A stretch of DNA of 64,000 bases from Pseudomonas sputi (GTDB lineage Bacteria; Pseudomonadota; Gammaproteobacteria; Pseudomonadales; Pseudomonadaceae), in contig NZ_BQHI01000025.1 in the NCBI RefSeq assembly GCF_021603585.1, positions 1-64,000 of the forward strand, given 5' to 3'. Shown here in pieces: positions 47,812 through 57,095 of the stretch (position 1 is the first letter of the stretch; the number at the start of each line of letters is the position of its first letter). The notes below the pieces were generated by a model. It was given only the letters and a program-made list of their open reading frames with translations. It was not told the DNA's origin and did not search any database. Both the position numbers and the translations under genes were made by a program.

Positions 47812-48429
47812 ATGTTTTTGCGCCACGTCATCGTTTTCAGCTTCATCGCCCTGCTCGCCGGTTGCGCGGGCTTCGGCGCCCGTGAATCCGTCGAGGGCCA
47901 TGGCAGCCCTGCCCAATGGGCCGCGAACAAACAGCAACTGACCGGCCTCGACGGCTGGCAGATCGACGGCAAGATCGGCATCCGCGCGCCGAAAGACTCG
48001 GGCAGCGGCACGCTGTTCTGGCTGCAACGTCAGGGCTACTACGACATCCGCTTGTCCGGCCCGCTGGGTCGCGGCGCGGCGCGGCTGACCGGCCGCCCGG
48101 GCGCGGTGTCACTGGAAGTGGCGAATCAGGGTCGCTATGAAGCACCAACTCCGGAAGCACTGATCGAAGAGCAACTGGGCTGGAAACTGCCGGTCTCGCA
48201 TCTGGCCTGGTGGGTTCGCGGTCTTCCGGCCCCGGACAGCAAAAGCCGCTTGACCCTGGACGGCAACAGTCGCCTGGCCAATCTGGATCAGGATGGATGG
48301 CAGGTCGAATACCTCGGTTATGCCGAACAGAACGGTTACTGGCTGCCCGAGCGGATCAAGCTGCACGGCACCGATCTGGACGTGACGCTGGTCATCAAGA
48401 CCTGGCAACCGCGCAAACTGGGGCAATAA
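47812..48429 (+). CDS. lolB: Outer-membrane lipoprotein receptor LolB
   Basis: The 205-residue lipoprotein (signal [10 protein letters not shown], lipid Cys18) accepts lipoproteins from periplasmic LolA and inserts them into the outer membrane. The mature part has the LolB beta-barrel pattern, with [42 protein letters not shown] and [10 protein letters not shown]. Length is standard. It starts three bases after the TPR gene stop and ends three bases before ispE, so the three genes are one operon. Confidence 0.94.
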   Translation: MFLRHVIVFSFIALLAGCAGFGARESVEGHGSPAQWAANKQQLTGLDGWQIDGKIGIRAPKDSGSGTLFWLQRQGYYDIRLSGPLGRGAARLTGRPGAVSLEVANQGRYEAPTPEALIEEQLGWKLPVSHLAWWVRGLPAPDSKSRLTLDGNSRLANLDQDGWQVEYLGYAEQNGYWLPERIKLHGTDLDVTLVIKTWQPRKLGQ

Positions 48430-48432
48430 CGC

Positions 48433-49284
48433 ATGACCGCTGCACGCCTGACGCTGCCCTCGCCGGCCAAACTCAACCTGATGCTGCACATTCTCGGTCG
48501 CCGTGAAGACGGTTATCACGAGTTGCAGACGCTTTTTCAGTTCCTCGACTACGGCGACGAAATCACCTTCGCCGTGCGTGACGACGGCATTATTCGCCTG
48601 CACACCGAATTCGACGGCGTGCCCCACGACAGCAACCTGATCGTGCGCGCAGCGAAAAAACTGCAGGAGCAATCCGGCTGCTCGCTCGGCATTGATATCT
48701 GGATCGACAAGATCCTGCCGATGGGCGGCGGCATCGGTGGCGGCAGTTCGAACGCGGCCACCACGCTGCTTGGTCTCAATCATTTGTGGCAACTGGGTTG
48801 GGATCAAGATCGCCTGGCGGCACTGGGCCTGACGCTGGGCGCCGACGTGCCGGTGTTCGTGCGTGGCCATGCGGCTTTCGCCGAAGGTGTCGGCGAAAAA
48901 CTGACCCCGGTCGAGCCCGCCGAACCGTGGTATGTCGTACTCGTTCCGCAAGTCTCTGTTAGTACGGCAGAAATTTTTTCAGATCCTTTGTTGACACGTA
49001 ACACGCCGCCCATTAAAGTGCGCCCCGTTCCCGAGCGAAACAGTCGAAATGACTGCTTGCCGGTGGTCTCGAAGCGTTACCCGGAAGTACGTAACGCATT
49101 GAATTTGTTAGGTAATTTTACCGAAGCAAAACTCACCGGAACTGGAAGTTGTGTGTTTGGGGGCTTCCCAAGCAAAGCTGAAGCTGATAAAGTCTCGGCC
49201 CTTCTGACAGAGACCCTTACAGGGTTTGTAGCAAAAGGAAGCAACGTTTCGATGTTGCATCGCAAGCTACAAAGTCTGCTCTAA
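48433..49284 (+). CDS. ispE: 4-diphosphocytidyl-2-C-methyl-D-erythritol kinase
   Basis: The 283-residue GHMP kinase phosphorylates CDP-methylerythritol in the MEP pathway to isoprenoids. The N-terminal [22 protein letters not shown] carries the catalytic lysine and substrate residues. The ATP loop is [21 protein letters not shown]. From about base 48950 the gene shifts to lower GC and to codons such as TTA, AAT and GTA. This shift coincides with a near-consensus promoter at 48991-49019 that could serve tRNA-Gln and prs. The protein itself looks intact to its end. Confidence 0.93.
   Translation: MTAARLTLPSPAKLNLMLHILGRREDGYHELQTLFQFLDYGDEITFAVRDDGIIRLHTEFDGVPHDSNLIVRAAKKLQEQSGCSLGIDIWIDKILPMGGGIGGGSSNAATTLLGLNHLWQLGWDQDRLAALGLTLGADVPVFVRGHAAFAEGVGEKLTPVEPAEPWYVVLVPQVSVSTAEIFSDPLLTRNTPPIKVRPVPERNSRNDCLPVVSKRYPEVRNALNLLGNFTEAKLTGTGSCVFGGFPSKAEADKVSALLTETLTGFVAKGSNVSMLHRKLQSLL
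48991..49019 (+). promoter_or_regulatory. Putative sigma-70 promoter inside ispE
   Basis: A perfect -35 TTGACA (48991-48996), 17 bases, then TAAAGT (49014-49019) are followed by a GC-rich stretch (GCGCCCCG) resembling a stringent discriminator. It lies within the AT-richer 3' part of ispE, about 300 bp before tRNA-Gln, and would drive tRNA-Gln and prs. Confidence 0.6.
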
Positions 49285-49321
49285 AGGAATCAAGTGCCCG
49301 GCACTTGCAAGCAACAGATAC

Positions 49322-49396
49322 AGGGGCGTCGCCAAGCGGTAAGGCAGCAGGTTTTGATCCTGCCATGCGTTGGTTCGAATCCAGCCGCCCCTGCCA
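49322..49396 (+). tRNA. tRNA-Gln (anticodon TTG)
   Basis: The 75-base gene folds into a full cloverleaf. The acceptor AGGGGCG pairs with CGCCCCT, followed by discriminator G and an encoded CCA. The anticodon TTG is at 49354-49356 in loop TTTTGAT. The T loop GGTTCGAATCC is intact. It lies between ispE and prs, its usual place in Pseudomonas. Confidence 0.97.
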
Positions 49397-49443
49397 TTTT
49401 CCTATACTCATCCAGGTATACCCTCAGCCTTCAGGTACTGCGC

Positions 49444-50385
49444 GTGTCCAAGATGATGGTCTTTACGGGGAACGCTAACCCCGATCTGGCTCGGCGTGTT
49501 GTACGTCAGCTGCATATCCCTCTCGGTGACATCTCTGTCGGTAAATTTTCCGACGGCGAAATTACAGCCGAGATCAATGAAAACGTTCGTGGTAAAGACG
49601 TCTTCATTATTCAGCCGACTTGCGCTCCGACCAACGATAACCTGATGGAACTGGTAGTGATGGCTGATGCCTTCCGCCGCTCCTCGGCTACTCGTATCAC
49701 TGCTGTTATTCCTTATTTTGGTTATGCCCGTCAGGATCGCCGTCCGCGTTCCGCACGTGTGGCTATCAGCGCGAAAGTCGTTGCTGACATGCTCACCGTA
49801 GTCGGCATCGACCGTGTTCTCACGGTTGATCTGCATGCTGACCAGATTCAGGGCTTCTTCGATATTCCGGTAGATAATATCTACGGCTCCCCGGTTCTGG
49901 TGGATGACATCGAAGATCAGCGCTTCGAGAACCTGATGATCGTGTCCCCGGACATTGGTGGCGTCGTGCGTGCACGTGCCGTTGCCAAATCCCTGGGCGT
50001 GGATCTCGGGATCATCGACAAACGCCGTGAGAAAGCCAATCACTCTGAAGTGATGCATATCATCGGTGATGTCGAAGGGCGTACCTGCATCCTGGTCGAT
50101 GACATGGTCGATACCGCCGGCACCCTGTGCCACGCGGCCAAGGCCCTGAAAGAGCATGGCGCAGCCAAGGTCTTTGCCTACTGCACACACCCTGTGCTGT
50201 CGGGTCGGGCCATCGAGAATATCGAAAATTCCGTGCTGGACGAGCTGGTGGTCACCAACACCATCCCGCTGTCCGCTGCAGCACAAGCCTGTGCACGTAT
50301 CCGTCAACTGGATATCGCACCGGTTGTTGCCGAAGCGGTTCGCCGCATCAGCAATGAAGAATCGATCAGCGCGATGTTCCGTTAA
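49444..50385 (+). CDS. prs: Ribose-phosphate pyrophosphokinase
   Basis: The 313-residue enzyme makes PRPP from ribose-5-phosphate and ATP for nucleotide, histidine and tryptophan synthesis. It starts at GTG 49444 ([19 protein letters not shown]), since the frame upstream runs through tRNA-Gln. Signatures are GKFSDGEI, the ATP loop [21 protein letters not shown] and the PRPP loop [13 protein letters not shown]. Codon use (GGT, CGT, GTT) points to high expression. Its PRPP feeds upp and hpt elsewhere in the window. Confidence 0.96.
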   Translation: MSKMMVFTGNANPDLARRVVRQLHIPLGDISVGKFSDGEITAEINENVRGKDVFIIQPTCAPTNDNLMELVVMADAFRRSSATRITAVIPYFGYARQDRRPRSARVAISAKVVADMLTVVGIDRVLTVDLHADQIQGFFDIPVDNIYGSPVLVDDIEDQRFENLMIVSPDIGGVVRARAVAKSLGVDLGIIDKRREKANHSEVMHIIGDVEGRTCILVDDMVDTAGTLCHAAKALKEHGAAKVFAYCTHPVLSGRAIENIENSVLDELVVTNTIPLSAAAQACARIRQLDIAPVVAEAVRRISNEESISAMFR

Positions 50386-50418
50386 GGGCCCTGCCCTTCG
50401 CGAAATGTCTCGTTGACG

Positions 50419-50462
50419 AAAAGCGCCCCGCCCCGGCATCTCTGCCGGGGCGGGGCTTTTTT
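50419..50462 (+). terminator. Terminator after prs
   Basis: A long GC-rich stem (AAAAGC, one-base bulge, CCCCGCCCCGGCA with its complement), loop TCTC, ends in six T residues, just before rplY. Confidence 0.9.
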
Positions 50463-50526
50463 GCCCATACCGTGTTCGGCGCTGGTCGCAAACGCCACTC
50501 GGTCATGGCTATTTTGGAGATACAAA

Positions 50527-51129
50527 ATGAACGATTTTACTTTGAATGCTGAACTGCGTTCCGACCTGGGGAAAGGTGCGAGCCGCCGCCTGCGTCGTCT
50601 CGCTGCCCTGGTTCCAGCTGTTGTTTACGGTGGCGAAAAAGCCCCTGAATCCATCAGCATGCTGGCCAAAGAAGTTGCCAAACTGCTCGAAAACGAAGCG
50701 GCCTACAGCCACGTTATCGAACTGAACGTTGGTGGCACCAAGCAAAACGTAATCATCAAGGCTCTGCAACGTCACCCGGCCAAAGGCCACGTGATGCACG
50801 CTGACTTCGTACGCGTTGTAGCTGGCCAGAAACTGACCGCTATCGTTCCTGTGCACTTCATCAACGAAGCGGCTCCAGTGAAGAAAGGCGGCGAAATCTC
50901 GCACGTTGTTGCCGAGATCGAAGTTTCCTGCCTGCCGAAAGATCTGCCTGAGTTCATCGAAGTCGACCTGGCTAACGCTGAAATCGGCACCATCGTTCAC
51001 CTGTCGGACCTCAAGGCTCCTAAAGGCGTTGAGTTCGTTGCTCTGGCACACGGCGATGACAAGGCTGTTGCCAACGTCCACGCTCCACGTGTTGCTCCAG
51101 AAGCTACCGAAGAAGGCGCAGCAGAGTAA
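50527..51129 (+). CDS. rplY: 50S ribosomal protein L25 (Ctc type)
   Basis: The 200-residue protein binds 5S rRNA in the large subunit. The N-terminal L25 domain covers residues 1-95 ([39 protein letters not shown]). The C-terminal beta domain makes it the long Ctc/TL5 form, not the 94-residue E. coli form. GGAG before ATG 50527 sets the start; the upstream in-frame extension would cross the prs terminator. Strong codon bias fits a ribosomal protein. Confidence 0.94.
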   Translation: MNDFTLNAELRSDLGKGASRRLRRLAALVPAVVYGGEKAPESISMLAKEVAKLLENEAAYSHVIELNVGGTKQNVIIKALQRHPAKGHVMHADFVRVVAGQKLTAIVPVHFINEAAPVKKGGEISHVVAEIEVSCLPKDLPEFIEVDLANAEIGTIVHLSDLKAPKGVEFVALAHGDDKAVANVHAPRVAPEATEEGAAE

Positions 51130-51300
51130 TTCACTCTGTCATGCCTGAGTGAGCAGGTAACATCGCGGACTGGAACGTAGCGAGAAAGCGGGCGGGAACG
51201 CGGAGTTTACATCCATGGTAAATGAGCATTTTTCGTCCACTTTCGCCGCCTTCCCTGATCGCGGCGATGTTATCCACCACTCAAAGGAAGGGCCCCTATC

Positions 51301-51885
51301 GTGACTGCCATCAAACTGATCGTTGGCCTGGGAAATCCAGGCGCTGAATACGAACAGACCCGGCATAACGCAGGGGCCCTTTTTGTTGAGCGCATCGCCC
51401 ACGCACAGAACGTGAATCTCGTGGCCGATCGCAAGTATTTCGGCCTGACCGGGCGTTTTTCGCATCAGGGTCAGGATGTTCGTCTGCTGATTCCCACCAC
51501 CTACATGAACCGCAGCGGCCAGGCCGTGGCGGCACTCGCCGGTTTCTTCCGCATCAAGCCTGAAGAGATCCTGGTGGCACATGACGAACTCGATCTGCCT
51601 CCGGGCGTCGCCAAACTCAAAGTCGGCGGCGGCCATGGCGGTCACAACGGGTTGCGCGACATCATTGCGCAATTGGGCAATCAGAATACGTTTCACCGCC
51701 TGCGGCTTGGCATCGGCCACCCGGGCGTCGCCAGTATGGTTTCAAATTTCGTCCTGGGTCGTGCGCCACGCGCCGAACAGGAAAAACTCGATGCCAGCAT
51801 CGACTTTGCCCTCGGCGTGCTGCCGGATATCCTCGCCGGTGAATGGAACCGCGCGATGAAAAACCTGCACAGCCAGAAGGCCTGA
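51301..51885 (+). CDS. pth: Peptidyl-tRNA hydrolase
   Basis: The 194-residue enzyme frees tRNA from stalled peptidyl-tRNA. The catalytic histidine is His22 in [26 protein letters not shown]-like (here [16 protein letters not shown]), [14 protein letters not shown] and [12 protein letters not shown] form the rest of the active site. It starts at GTG 51301 with AAAGGAAGG about ten bases before it. A 171-bp gap after rplY has no clear hairpin. ychF follows 22 bp later, the usual pth-ychF pair. Confidence 0.94.
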
Positions 51886-51907
51886 CTCTAATCCGAGGGG
51901 AAACACC

Positions 51908-53008
51908 ATGGGATTCAATTGCGGCATCGTCGGCCTGCCTAACGTCGGCAAGTCCACCCTGTTCAACGCCCTGACCAAATCCGGGATCGCGGCCGAGAAC
52001 TTCCCCTTCTGCACCATCGAGCCGAACAGCGGCATCGTGCCGATGCCGGATCCGCGTCTGGATGCCCTGGCGGCCATCGTCAATCCGAAGCGCATCCTGC
52101 CGACCACCATGGAATTCGTCGACATCGCAGGCCTGGTGGCCGGCGCCTCGAAAGGTGAAGGCCTGGGCAACAAGTTCCTGGCCAACATCCGCGAAACCGA
52201 CGCGATCGCTCACGTCGTGCGCTGCTTCGAAGACGATAACGTGATCCACGTTTCCAACAGCGTCGACCCGAAGCGCGACATCGAAATCATCGACCTGGAA
52301 CTGATCTTCGCCGACCTCGACAGCTGCGAGAAGCAACTGCAGAAGGTTTCGCGCAACGCCAAGGGCGGTGACAAGGACGCAGTGGCCCAGAAGGCCCTGC
52401 TGGAGCAGTTGATCCCGCACTTCACCGAAGGCAAGCCTGCACGCAGCCTGATGAAGAACATGAGCGCCGACGAAAAGGCGATCATCAAGGGCTTCCACCT
52501 GCTGACCACCAAGCCGGTCATGTACATCGCCAACGTCGCTGAAGACGGTTTCGAGAACAACCCGCACCTGGACGTGGTCAAGGCCATCGCCGAAGAAGAA
52601 GGCGCCATGGTCGTTCCGGTCTGCAACAAGATCGAAGCGGAAATCGCCGAGCTGGATGACGGCGAAGAGAAAGACATGTTCCTCGAGGCCCTGGGCCTGG
52701 AAGAGCCTGGCCTGAACCGCGTAATCCGCGCCGGCTACGAGATGCTGCACCTGCAGACCTACTTCACCGCCGGTGTCGAAGAAGTCCGCGCCTGGACCGT
52801 CCGCGTCGGTGCCACCGCACCGCAAGCCGCCGGCGTAATCCACACCGACTTCGAAAAAGGCTTCATCCGCGCCGAAGTAATCGCCTACAACGACTTCATC
52901 CAGTACAAGGGCGAAGCCGGGACCAAAGAAGCCGGTAAATGGCGTCTGGAAGGCAAGGACTACATCGTCAAGGACGGCGACGTGATGCACTTCCGCTTCA
53001 ACGTGTAA
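51908..53008 (+). CDS. ychF: Ribosome-binding ATPase YchF (OLA1 type)
   Basis: The 366-residue Obg-family P-loop protein prefers ATP and binds ribosomes. Motifs are [15 protein letters not shown] (G1, residues 8-22), [20 protein letters not shown] (G3) and a G4-position NVAEDG in place of NKxD, which explains ATP use. A coiled-coil insert covers about residues 130-200. The C-terminal TGS domain ends [13 protein letters not shown]. It is co-transcribed with pth and followed by a terminator. Confidence 0.95.
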   Translation: MGFNCGIVGLPNVGKSTLFNALTKSGIAAENFPFCTIEPNSGIVPMPDPRLDALAAIVNPKRILPTTMEFVDIAGLVAGASKGEGLGNKFLANIRETDAIAHVVRCFEDDNVIHVSNSVDPKRDIEIIDLELIFADLDSCEKQLQKVSRNAKGGDKDAVAQKALLEQLIPHFTEGKPARSLMKNMSADEKAIIKGFHLLTTKPVMYIANVAEDGFENNPHLDVVKAIAEEEGAMVVPVCNKIEAEIAELDDGEEKDMFLEALGLEEPGLNRVIRAGYEMLHLQTYFTAGVEEVRAWTVRVGATAPQAAGVIHTDFEKGFIRAEVIAYNDFIQYKGEAGTKEAGKWRLEGKDYIVKDGDVMHFRFNV

Positions 53009-53022
53009 AAGCCGCACCCAAG

Positions 53023-53051
53023 AAAAAGCCGCGTTCGATACGCGGCTTTTT
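53023..53051. terminator. Terminator after ychF
   Basis: An 11-bp stem AAAAAGCCGCG with its complement, loop TTCGATA, plus T run, lies between convergent ychF and an MFS transporter gene. Confidence 0.88.
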
Positions 53052-53071
53052 TATGCCTGAAATTCAGTCCG

Positions 53072-54289
53072 TCAGGCCTTTCTGGTTTTCGGCAGGAAGA
53101 TCGCCAGCACCCCGAACAGCGGCAGGAACGAGCACAGGAAGTACACGTATTCGATGCCGTGAATGTCCGCGAGATGCCCGAGCAACGCCGCACCAATCCC
53201 GCCAAATCCGAACATCAGACCGAAGAACACCCCGGCAATCATCCCCACGTTGCCCGGCACCAGTTCCTGCGCATACACCACGATCGCCGAGAACGCCGAA
53301 GCGAGGATGAAACCGATCACCACGCTCAGGACGCTGGTCCAGAACAGATCGACATGTGGCATCAGCAGCGTGAACGGCGCCACGCCGAGGATCGAGAACC
53401 AGATCACCGCCTTGCGCCCGATCTTGTCACCAATCGGCCCGCCGAAGAACGTGCCCGCCGCGACCGCGCCGAGGAACAGGAACAGGTGCAGTTGGGAACT
53501 TGCCACCGACAGGTCGAACTTCTCGATCAGGTAGAAGGTGAAGTAACTGGTCAGGCTGGCCATGTAGAAATACTTGGAGAACACCAGCAGCCCGAGCACC
53601 ACCAACGCGCTGGTCACCCTGCCCTTCGACAGTCCATGAGTGGCGGCCTGGCCAGCCTTGAGCTTGAACAGGTTCAGGTGATGGGCGTACCAGCGGCTGA
53701 TGCGATAAAGCACGAACAACGCAAACACTGCGAACAGCCCGAACCACGCCACGTTGCCCTGACCGAAAGGAATGATGATCGCCGCCGCGAGTAACGGGCC
53801 GAAGGCCGAACCGGCATTACCACCGACCTGGAACGTCGACTGGGCCAGACCGAAACGCCCACCAGAAGCCAGGCGGGCGATACGAGAAGCCTCGGGGTGA
53901 AAGGTTGATGAACCAATGCCGATCAGCGCCGCCGCCAGCAGAATCAACGGAAAACTGCCGACCATCGACATCATCACGATGCCGATCAGCGTGCACACGG
54001 AACCTGCCGGCAGCAGCCACGGCTTCGGGTGCCGGTCGGTGTGATAACCGACCCACGGCTGCAACAGCGAAGCGGTCAATTGAAAGGTCAGGGTAATCAG
54101 GCCGACCTGAGTAAAGCTCAAGCCATAGTTGGCCTTGAGCATCGGATAGATCGACGGCAGCACCGACTGGATCAGGTCGTTGATCAAATGCGCCAGCGCC
54201 ACCGCGCCGATGATGCGCATCACCAGTGGACTGCTCTGGGGAGGAGCGGACGCCGAGGCAGCGGCGGTCTGAACGTTGCTGATAGCCAT
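53072..54289 (-). CDS. MFS transporter, fosmidomycin-resistance (FSR) type
   Basis: The 405-residue protein has 12 predicted membrane helices. VALAHLINDLIQSVLPSIYPMLKANYGLSFTQVGLITLTFQL marks the FSR branch, and GGPIGDKIGRKAVIW is the MFS loop motif. IGIGSSTFHPEASRIARLASGG is another FSR block. FSR proteins export fosmidomycin and unrelated compounds, but the natural substrate here is unknown. It is divergent from the chemoreceptor gene and convergent with ychF. Confidence 0.9.
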   Translation of the reverse strand: MAISNVQTAAASASAPPQSSPLVMRIIGAVALAHLINDLIQSVLPSIYPMLKANYGLSFTQVGLITLTFQLTASLLQPWVGYHTDRHPKPWLLPAGSVCTLIGIVMMSMVGSFPLILLAAALIGIGSSTFHPEASRIARLASGGRFGLAQSTFQVGGNAGSAFGPLLAAAIIIPFGQGNVAWFGLFAVFALFVLYRISRWYAHHLNLFKLKAGQAATHGLSKGRVTSALVVLGLLVFSKYFYMASLTSYFTFYLIEKFDLSVASSQLHLFLFLGAVAAGTFFGGPIGDKIGRKAVIWFSILGVAPFTLLMPHVDLFWTSVLSVVIGFILASAFSAIVVYAQELVPGNVGMIAGVFFGLMFGFGGIGAALLGHLADIHGIEYVYFLCSFLPLFGVLAIFLPKTRKA

Positions 54290-54622
54290 GGGAGTTTCCG
54301 GACTGCAGATGGGTGCACGCGGGCAGGTGCGTCAATGTGCCATTTTTCGGTGCGCCAGCGCCATCCCCTTAGCCAGCTAACGAACTATTCAATCGTCGCG
54401 TCGCAAGTGATAGCGCAACGCCATGGTCTGAATCTTGCCTTGCTTATCCGCTTGAACGCGGCGCCCTTACAAAGGGCATCGAGAATGGGAAGTTTCGCTA
54501 CAGAGCCGGCCTACAGAGCGGGTAAGGGTGAACTTTCGAGGCCTTTAAGCAGGGCACCAATCCCGGTCGCAACGACCGCGATGCACGCCGATGGTGCGTG
54601 GTGTCCAGAGGAGTCATGGGGC
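54290..54622. other. 333-bp region between divergent MFS and chemoreceptor genes
   Basis: It must contain both promoters. The chemoreceptor ribosome binding site AGAGGAG lies at 54607-54613. I found no convincing -35/-10 pair, palindrome or small gene. The frame that stays open on the plus strand upstream of 54623 has no protein-like composition. Confidence 0.6.
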
Positions 54623-56680
54623 ATGCAGTTTTTTTTATCACCGGGGATCGGATTGCTGGGGCGGTTTGGCTTCGCGCGTAAATTCCAGTTGTTGTTTCTA
54701 CTGTTTATCCTTCCATTGGCCGGCAGCCTGTTGATGATCGGCCAGGACTATCGCGAAAAACTCAACCTGATCGCTGGCGAACGTGCCGGCGTGCGGCAGT
54801 TGCTCGCCCTCGATGCACTCGACAACCTGCTCGCCGCCCAACGCGACCGCGCCGCCCGCTGGCGCGCCACGGAAACCAACCGCCAGCCGACGCCCGCGAC
54901 CCTCGCCGCGATGGCCGCATTCGATGCTGTGCAGCCTGCCGTTGCTCAGGCCACGCTGGATCTGGGCAATGCCTTGCGAGCCGAAGGCGCGGAAGGCGAA
55001 ACACTGACCCGCTATCAGGCCCTGCAAGCCGCGCTCAATGGTCTGGACTCGAAAAGCCTTTCCGGTGTTGGCTGGTGGCCAGACGGTTATGATCGCTTCA
55101 CCAACGCACTCAGCGCCCTGCAAGCGCTGCGCGAACAAATCGCGATGGATAATCGCCTGATTCTTGCGCCGTGGCTGGAAACCTATCTGCTGACGCAGAT
55201 TTCCACCCAGCACGCACCGGACCTGATCGAACGCGTCGGCCGACTGGCAGCTGTCGGCCAGGCGTCCGTGGTTTCCGGCCAGTTCACTCTGCAAAGCCGT
55301 TTGCAACTGCGTGACTTGCGCAGCCGCATCGGTGATGCCCGCGAGCAGTTGGTGAAAACCGCAGGCCTGCTCGAAGCGCGTCAGCCGCCAGCCCTGCAAA
55401 ACTGGGCCGGGCAGTATCACGACAGCCTCAAACAACTGGATGCGGGTTTGAAAGTGCTGGATGACGGCGTATTCGGCGGCAGCATCAATCTCAAGCCTGA
55501 AGCGTTCGAGCGCAGCCTCGATGCCCTGCTCGGCAACCTCGCCACGCTGCGCCAGCAATCGCTGGTATCGCTGGATCAGCGGCTGGATGACTACCATGGA
55601 TCGGCGATTCGTCAGTTCATCGTTGTGGCGACGGTCTTCGGTTTGCTGTTGCTGGCGGCGCTGTACTTGTTCGTTTGCCTGCAAGCCTCGATCCGTCGTA
55701 GCGCCAGCGGCATCACACTGCTGGCTGAGGCTTTGCGCGACGGTAATCTGAGCCTGCAAGTGCCAGTCGTGGGTCGCGATGAACTGGCCTCGATCAGCAC
55801 CGCACTCAACGTGGCGGTGGTGCAATTGCGCACCAGCCTGCTGGGTGTCGATCACGAGACTTCGCAACTGAGCAACGCCGTGCGCAGCCTCAACGAACAC
55901 TCCAGCGGCGCCCTCAGCGAAGTCGAGGCGCAGCAATTGCAGATCAGCCAGATCGCCGCAGCGGCCACACAACTGGCAGCGACTTCTCAAGGCGTGGCGC
56001 AGAGTTGCGAACAGGCGTCGGGCAGTGCCCAGCACACCCGGCGCATCGCTGCCGACAGCAGCCGTGACAGCCAGCGCACTACAGCAAGTATTCAACAGCT
56101 CAATCAGCGTCTGAACGAAACCGCAGCAGCGCTCGGCCGGGTCAGCGAGCAAGGGCAGCAGATTCAATTGGTGGTCGATACCATTCGTGGCGTCGCCGAA
56201 CAGACCAACCTGCTGGCGCTCAACGCCGCCATCGAGGCCGCTCGCGCCGGTGAACAAGGGCGGGGTTTTGCCGTAGTGGCCGACGAGGTACGCAGCCTGT
56301 CGCAGCGTACGCAGTCGTCTACCGCGCAGATCGCCGGTACGGTCGACAGTCTGCGCAATACGGTCAACGAAGCCGTGAGCCTGATGGAAGCAGCGTGCGG
56401 CCAGGCGCAATCGGATGCCGAGGCGGTCACCGGACTTGGCGAACGCCTGGGGGAAATCGCCAGCGCCGTGCAGAGCGTCACCGACACCCTCGCCCAGATC
56501 GCCACGGCGGTCGAAGAACAGGCGAGCACCGCCGATGAGGTCAGCGGCAATATCCAGCAGGTGGATCAGGCGGCGGTCCGCCTGCTTGAAGGTGCGCGGG
56601 CGGTGAACCTTGCGGCGGACACCTTGAGTCAGGGTAGCCATGCCTTGAGTGCCAACACCGGAAGATTTCAGCTGCGTTGA
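54623..56680 (+). CDS. Methyl-accepting chemotaxis protein with large helical sensor domain
   Basis: From ATG 54623 (AGAGGAG nine bases upstream) the protein has 685 residues. TM1 is at about residues 20-40 (FQLLFLLFILPLAGSLLMIG), and a helical periplasmic domain of about 290 residues follows. TM2 lies at about 331-355 (FIVVATVFGLLLLAALYLFVC), then HAMP and a signalling domain with [20 protein letters not shown]. The sensor is neither Cache nor four-helix length and may be NIT-like. The ligand is unknown. No CheW-binding variation is seen. The frame is open far upstream but lacks a ribosome binding site. Confidence 0.92.
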   Translation: MQFFLSPGIGLLGRFGFARKFQLLFLLFILPLAGSLLMIGQDYREKLNLIAGERAGVRQLLALDALDNLLAAQRDRAARWRATETNRQPTPATLAAMAAFDAVQPAVAQATLDLGNALRAEGAEGETLTRYQALQAALNGLDSKSLSGVGWWPDGYDRFTNALSALQALREQIAMDNRLILAPWLETYLLTQISTQHAPDLIERVGRLAAVGQASVVSGQFTLQSRLQLRDLRSRIGDAREQLVKTAGLLEARQPPALQNWAGQYHDSLKQLDAGLKVLDDGVFGGSINLKPEAFERSLDALLGNLATLRQQSLVSLDQRLDDYHGSAIRQFIVVATVFGLLLLAALYLFVCLQASIRRSASGITLLAEALRDGNLSLQVPVVGRDELASISTALNVAVVQLRTSLLGVDHETSQLSNAVRSLNEHSSGALSEVEAQQLQISQIAAAATQLAATSQGVAQSCEQASGSAQHTRRIAADSSRDSQRTTASIQQLNQRLNETAAALGRVSEQGQQIQLVVDTIRGVAEQTNLLALNAAIEAARAGEQGRGFAVVADEVRSLSQRTQSSTAQIAGTVDSLRNTVNEAVSLMEAACGQAQSDAEAVTGLGERLGEIASAVQSVTDTLAQIATAVEEQASTADEVSGNIQQVDQAAVRLLEGARAVNLAADTLSQGSHALSANTGRFQLR

Positions 56681-56755
56681 AAGCCCCTCCCGCCCCGATT
56701 TTCGGTGCGGGAGGATAAGCGGTTGAAAATAAGAAGAAATATTTTGAATTTACGC

Positions 56756-56784
56756 TTGACGCTTTTCCATTTCAGGGGAATAAT
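56756..56784 (+). promoter_or_regulatory. tRNA-Met promoter
   Basis: TTGACG (56756-56761), 17 bases, then AATAAT (56779-56784), followed by GC-rich GCGCGCC typical of stringently controlled stable RNA promoters. The tRNA begins 12 bases after the -10. Confidence 0.75.
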
Positions 56785-56795
56785 GCGCGCCACTT

Positions 56796-56872
56796 GGCTA
56801 CATAGCTCAGTTGGTTAGAGCATAGCATTCATAATGCTGGGGTCCGGGGTTCAAGTCCCTGTGTAGCCACCA
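56796..56872 (+). tRNA. tRNA-Met (anticodon CAT)
   Basis: The 77-base gene has a 7-bp acceptor stem GGCTACA/TGTAGCC, an encoded CCA and anticodon CAT at 56830-56832 in loop TTCATAA. The first base pair is G-C, as in elongator tRNA-Met, not the C-A of initiator tRNA. A CAT tRNA read by TilS as Ile cannot be fully excluded, but the sequence fits Met. Confidence 0.95.
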
Positions 56873-56878
56873 AGTACT

Positions 56879-56920
56879 AAAAACGGCTTACCGAAAGGTA
56901 AGCCGTTTTTTTATGCCTCG
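56879..56920 (+). terminator. tRNA-Met terminator; left copy of the 42-bp direct repeat
   Basis: A perfect 14-bp stem (56879-56892 with 56897-56910) closed by a GAAA tetraloop and a T run. The 42 bases are 90% identical to 58631-58672. The repeat ends TTATGCCTCG, which at the right copy is the 3' end of the peptidase gene, so this left copy carries a relic of that gene. Confidence 0.9.
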
Positions 56921-57060
56921 AGAAAAGTGCCTCCCCGCTGGATCGGTCTGATTCTGTAGGAACCCGGTGCGAAAGGCGTACGAAGAGGATTTTTCGTTCG
57001 TCCAGGCACCTGCATCTGCGCCAGTCGATTTGATCGCCATCCCGATAGACCGACACGCTC

Positions 57061-57088
57061 CCCTGTCTCGATTCCAGGACAGACAGGG
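57061..57088 (+). promoter_or_regulatory. Hairpin covering the bacteriocin ribosome binding site
   Basis: CCCTGTCT (57061-57068) pairs perfectly with AGACAGGG (57081-57088) across a 12-base loop. The 3' arm contains most of the Shine-Dalgarno AGGGAG (57085-57090), five bases before ATG 57096. This could hold translation low until the transcript is opened. Confidence 0.5.
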
Positions 57089-57095
57089 AGTGGTC

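Noticed and set aside
46168-48027. A 619-codon open frame on the minus strand opposite the TPR lipoprotein and lolB
   Set aside because: It is antisense to two recognisable lipoprotein genes and reads as low-information, glutamine/valine-rich sequence without motifs.
54698-56641. A 647-codon minus-strand frame opposite the chemoreceptor
   Set aside because: It mirrors the conserved MCP signalling region codon by codon and shows no protein family of its own.
56873-57095. LexA-controlled (SOS) or P-box promoter for the bacteriocin
   Set aside because: No CTGT-N8-ACAG site or convincing P-box pattern was found; the CTGT and ACAG near 57063-57082 are too far apart and are better explained as hairpin arms.
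56967-57095. GTG 56967 as the bacteriocin start
   Set aside because: It has a TAGGAA before it and cannot be excluded, but ATG 57096 has a better ribosome binding site and the extra 43 residues show no domain character.
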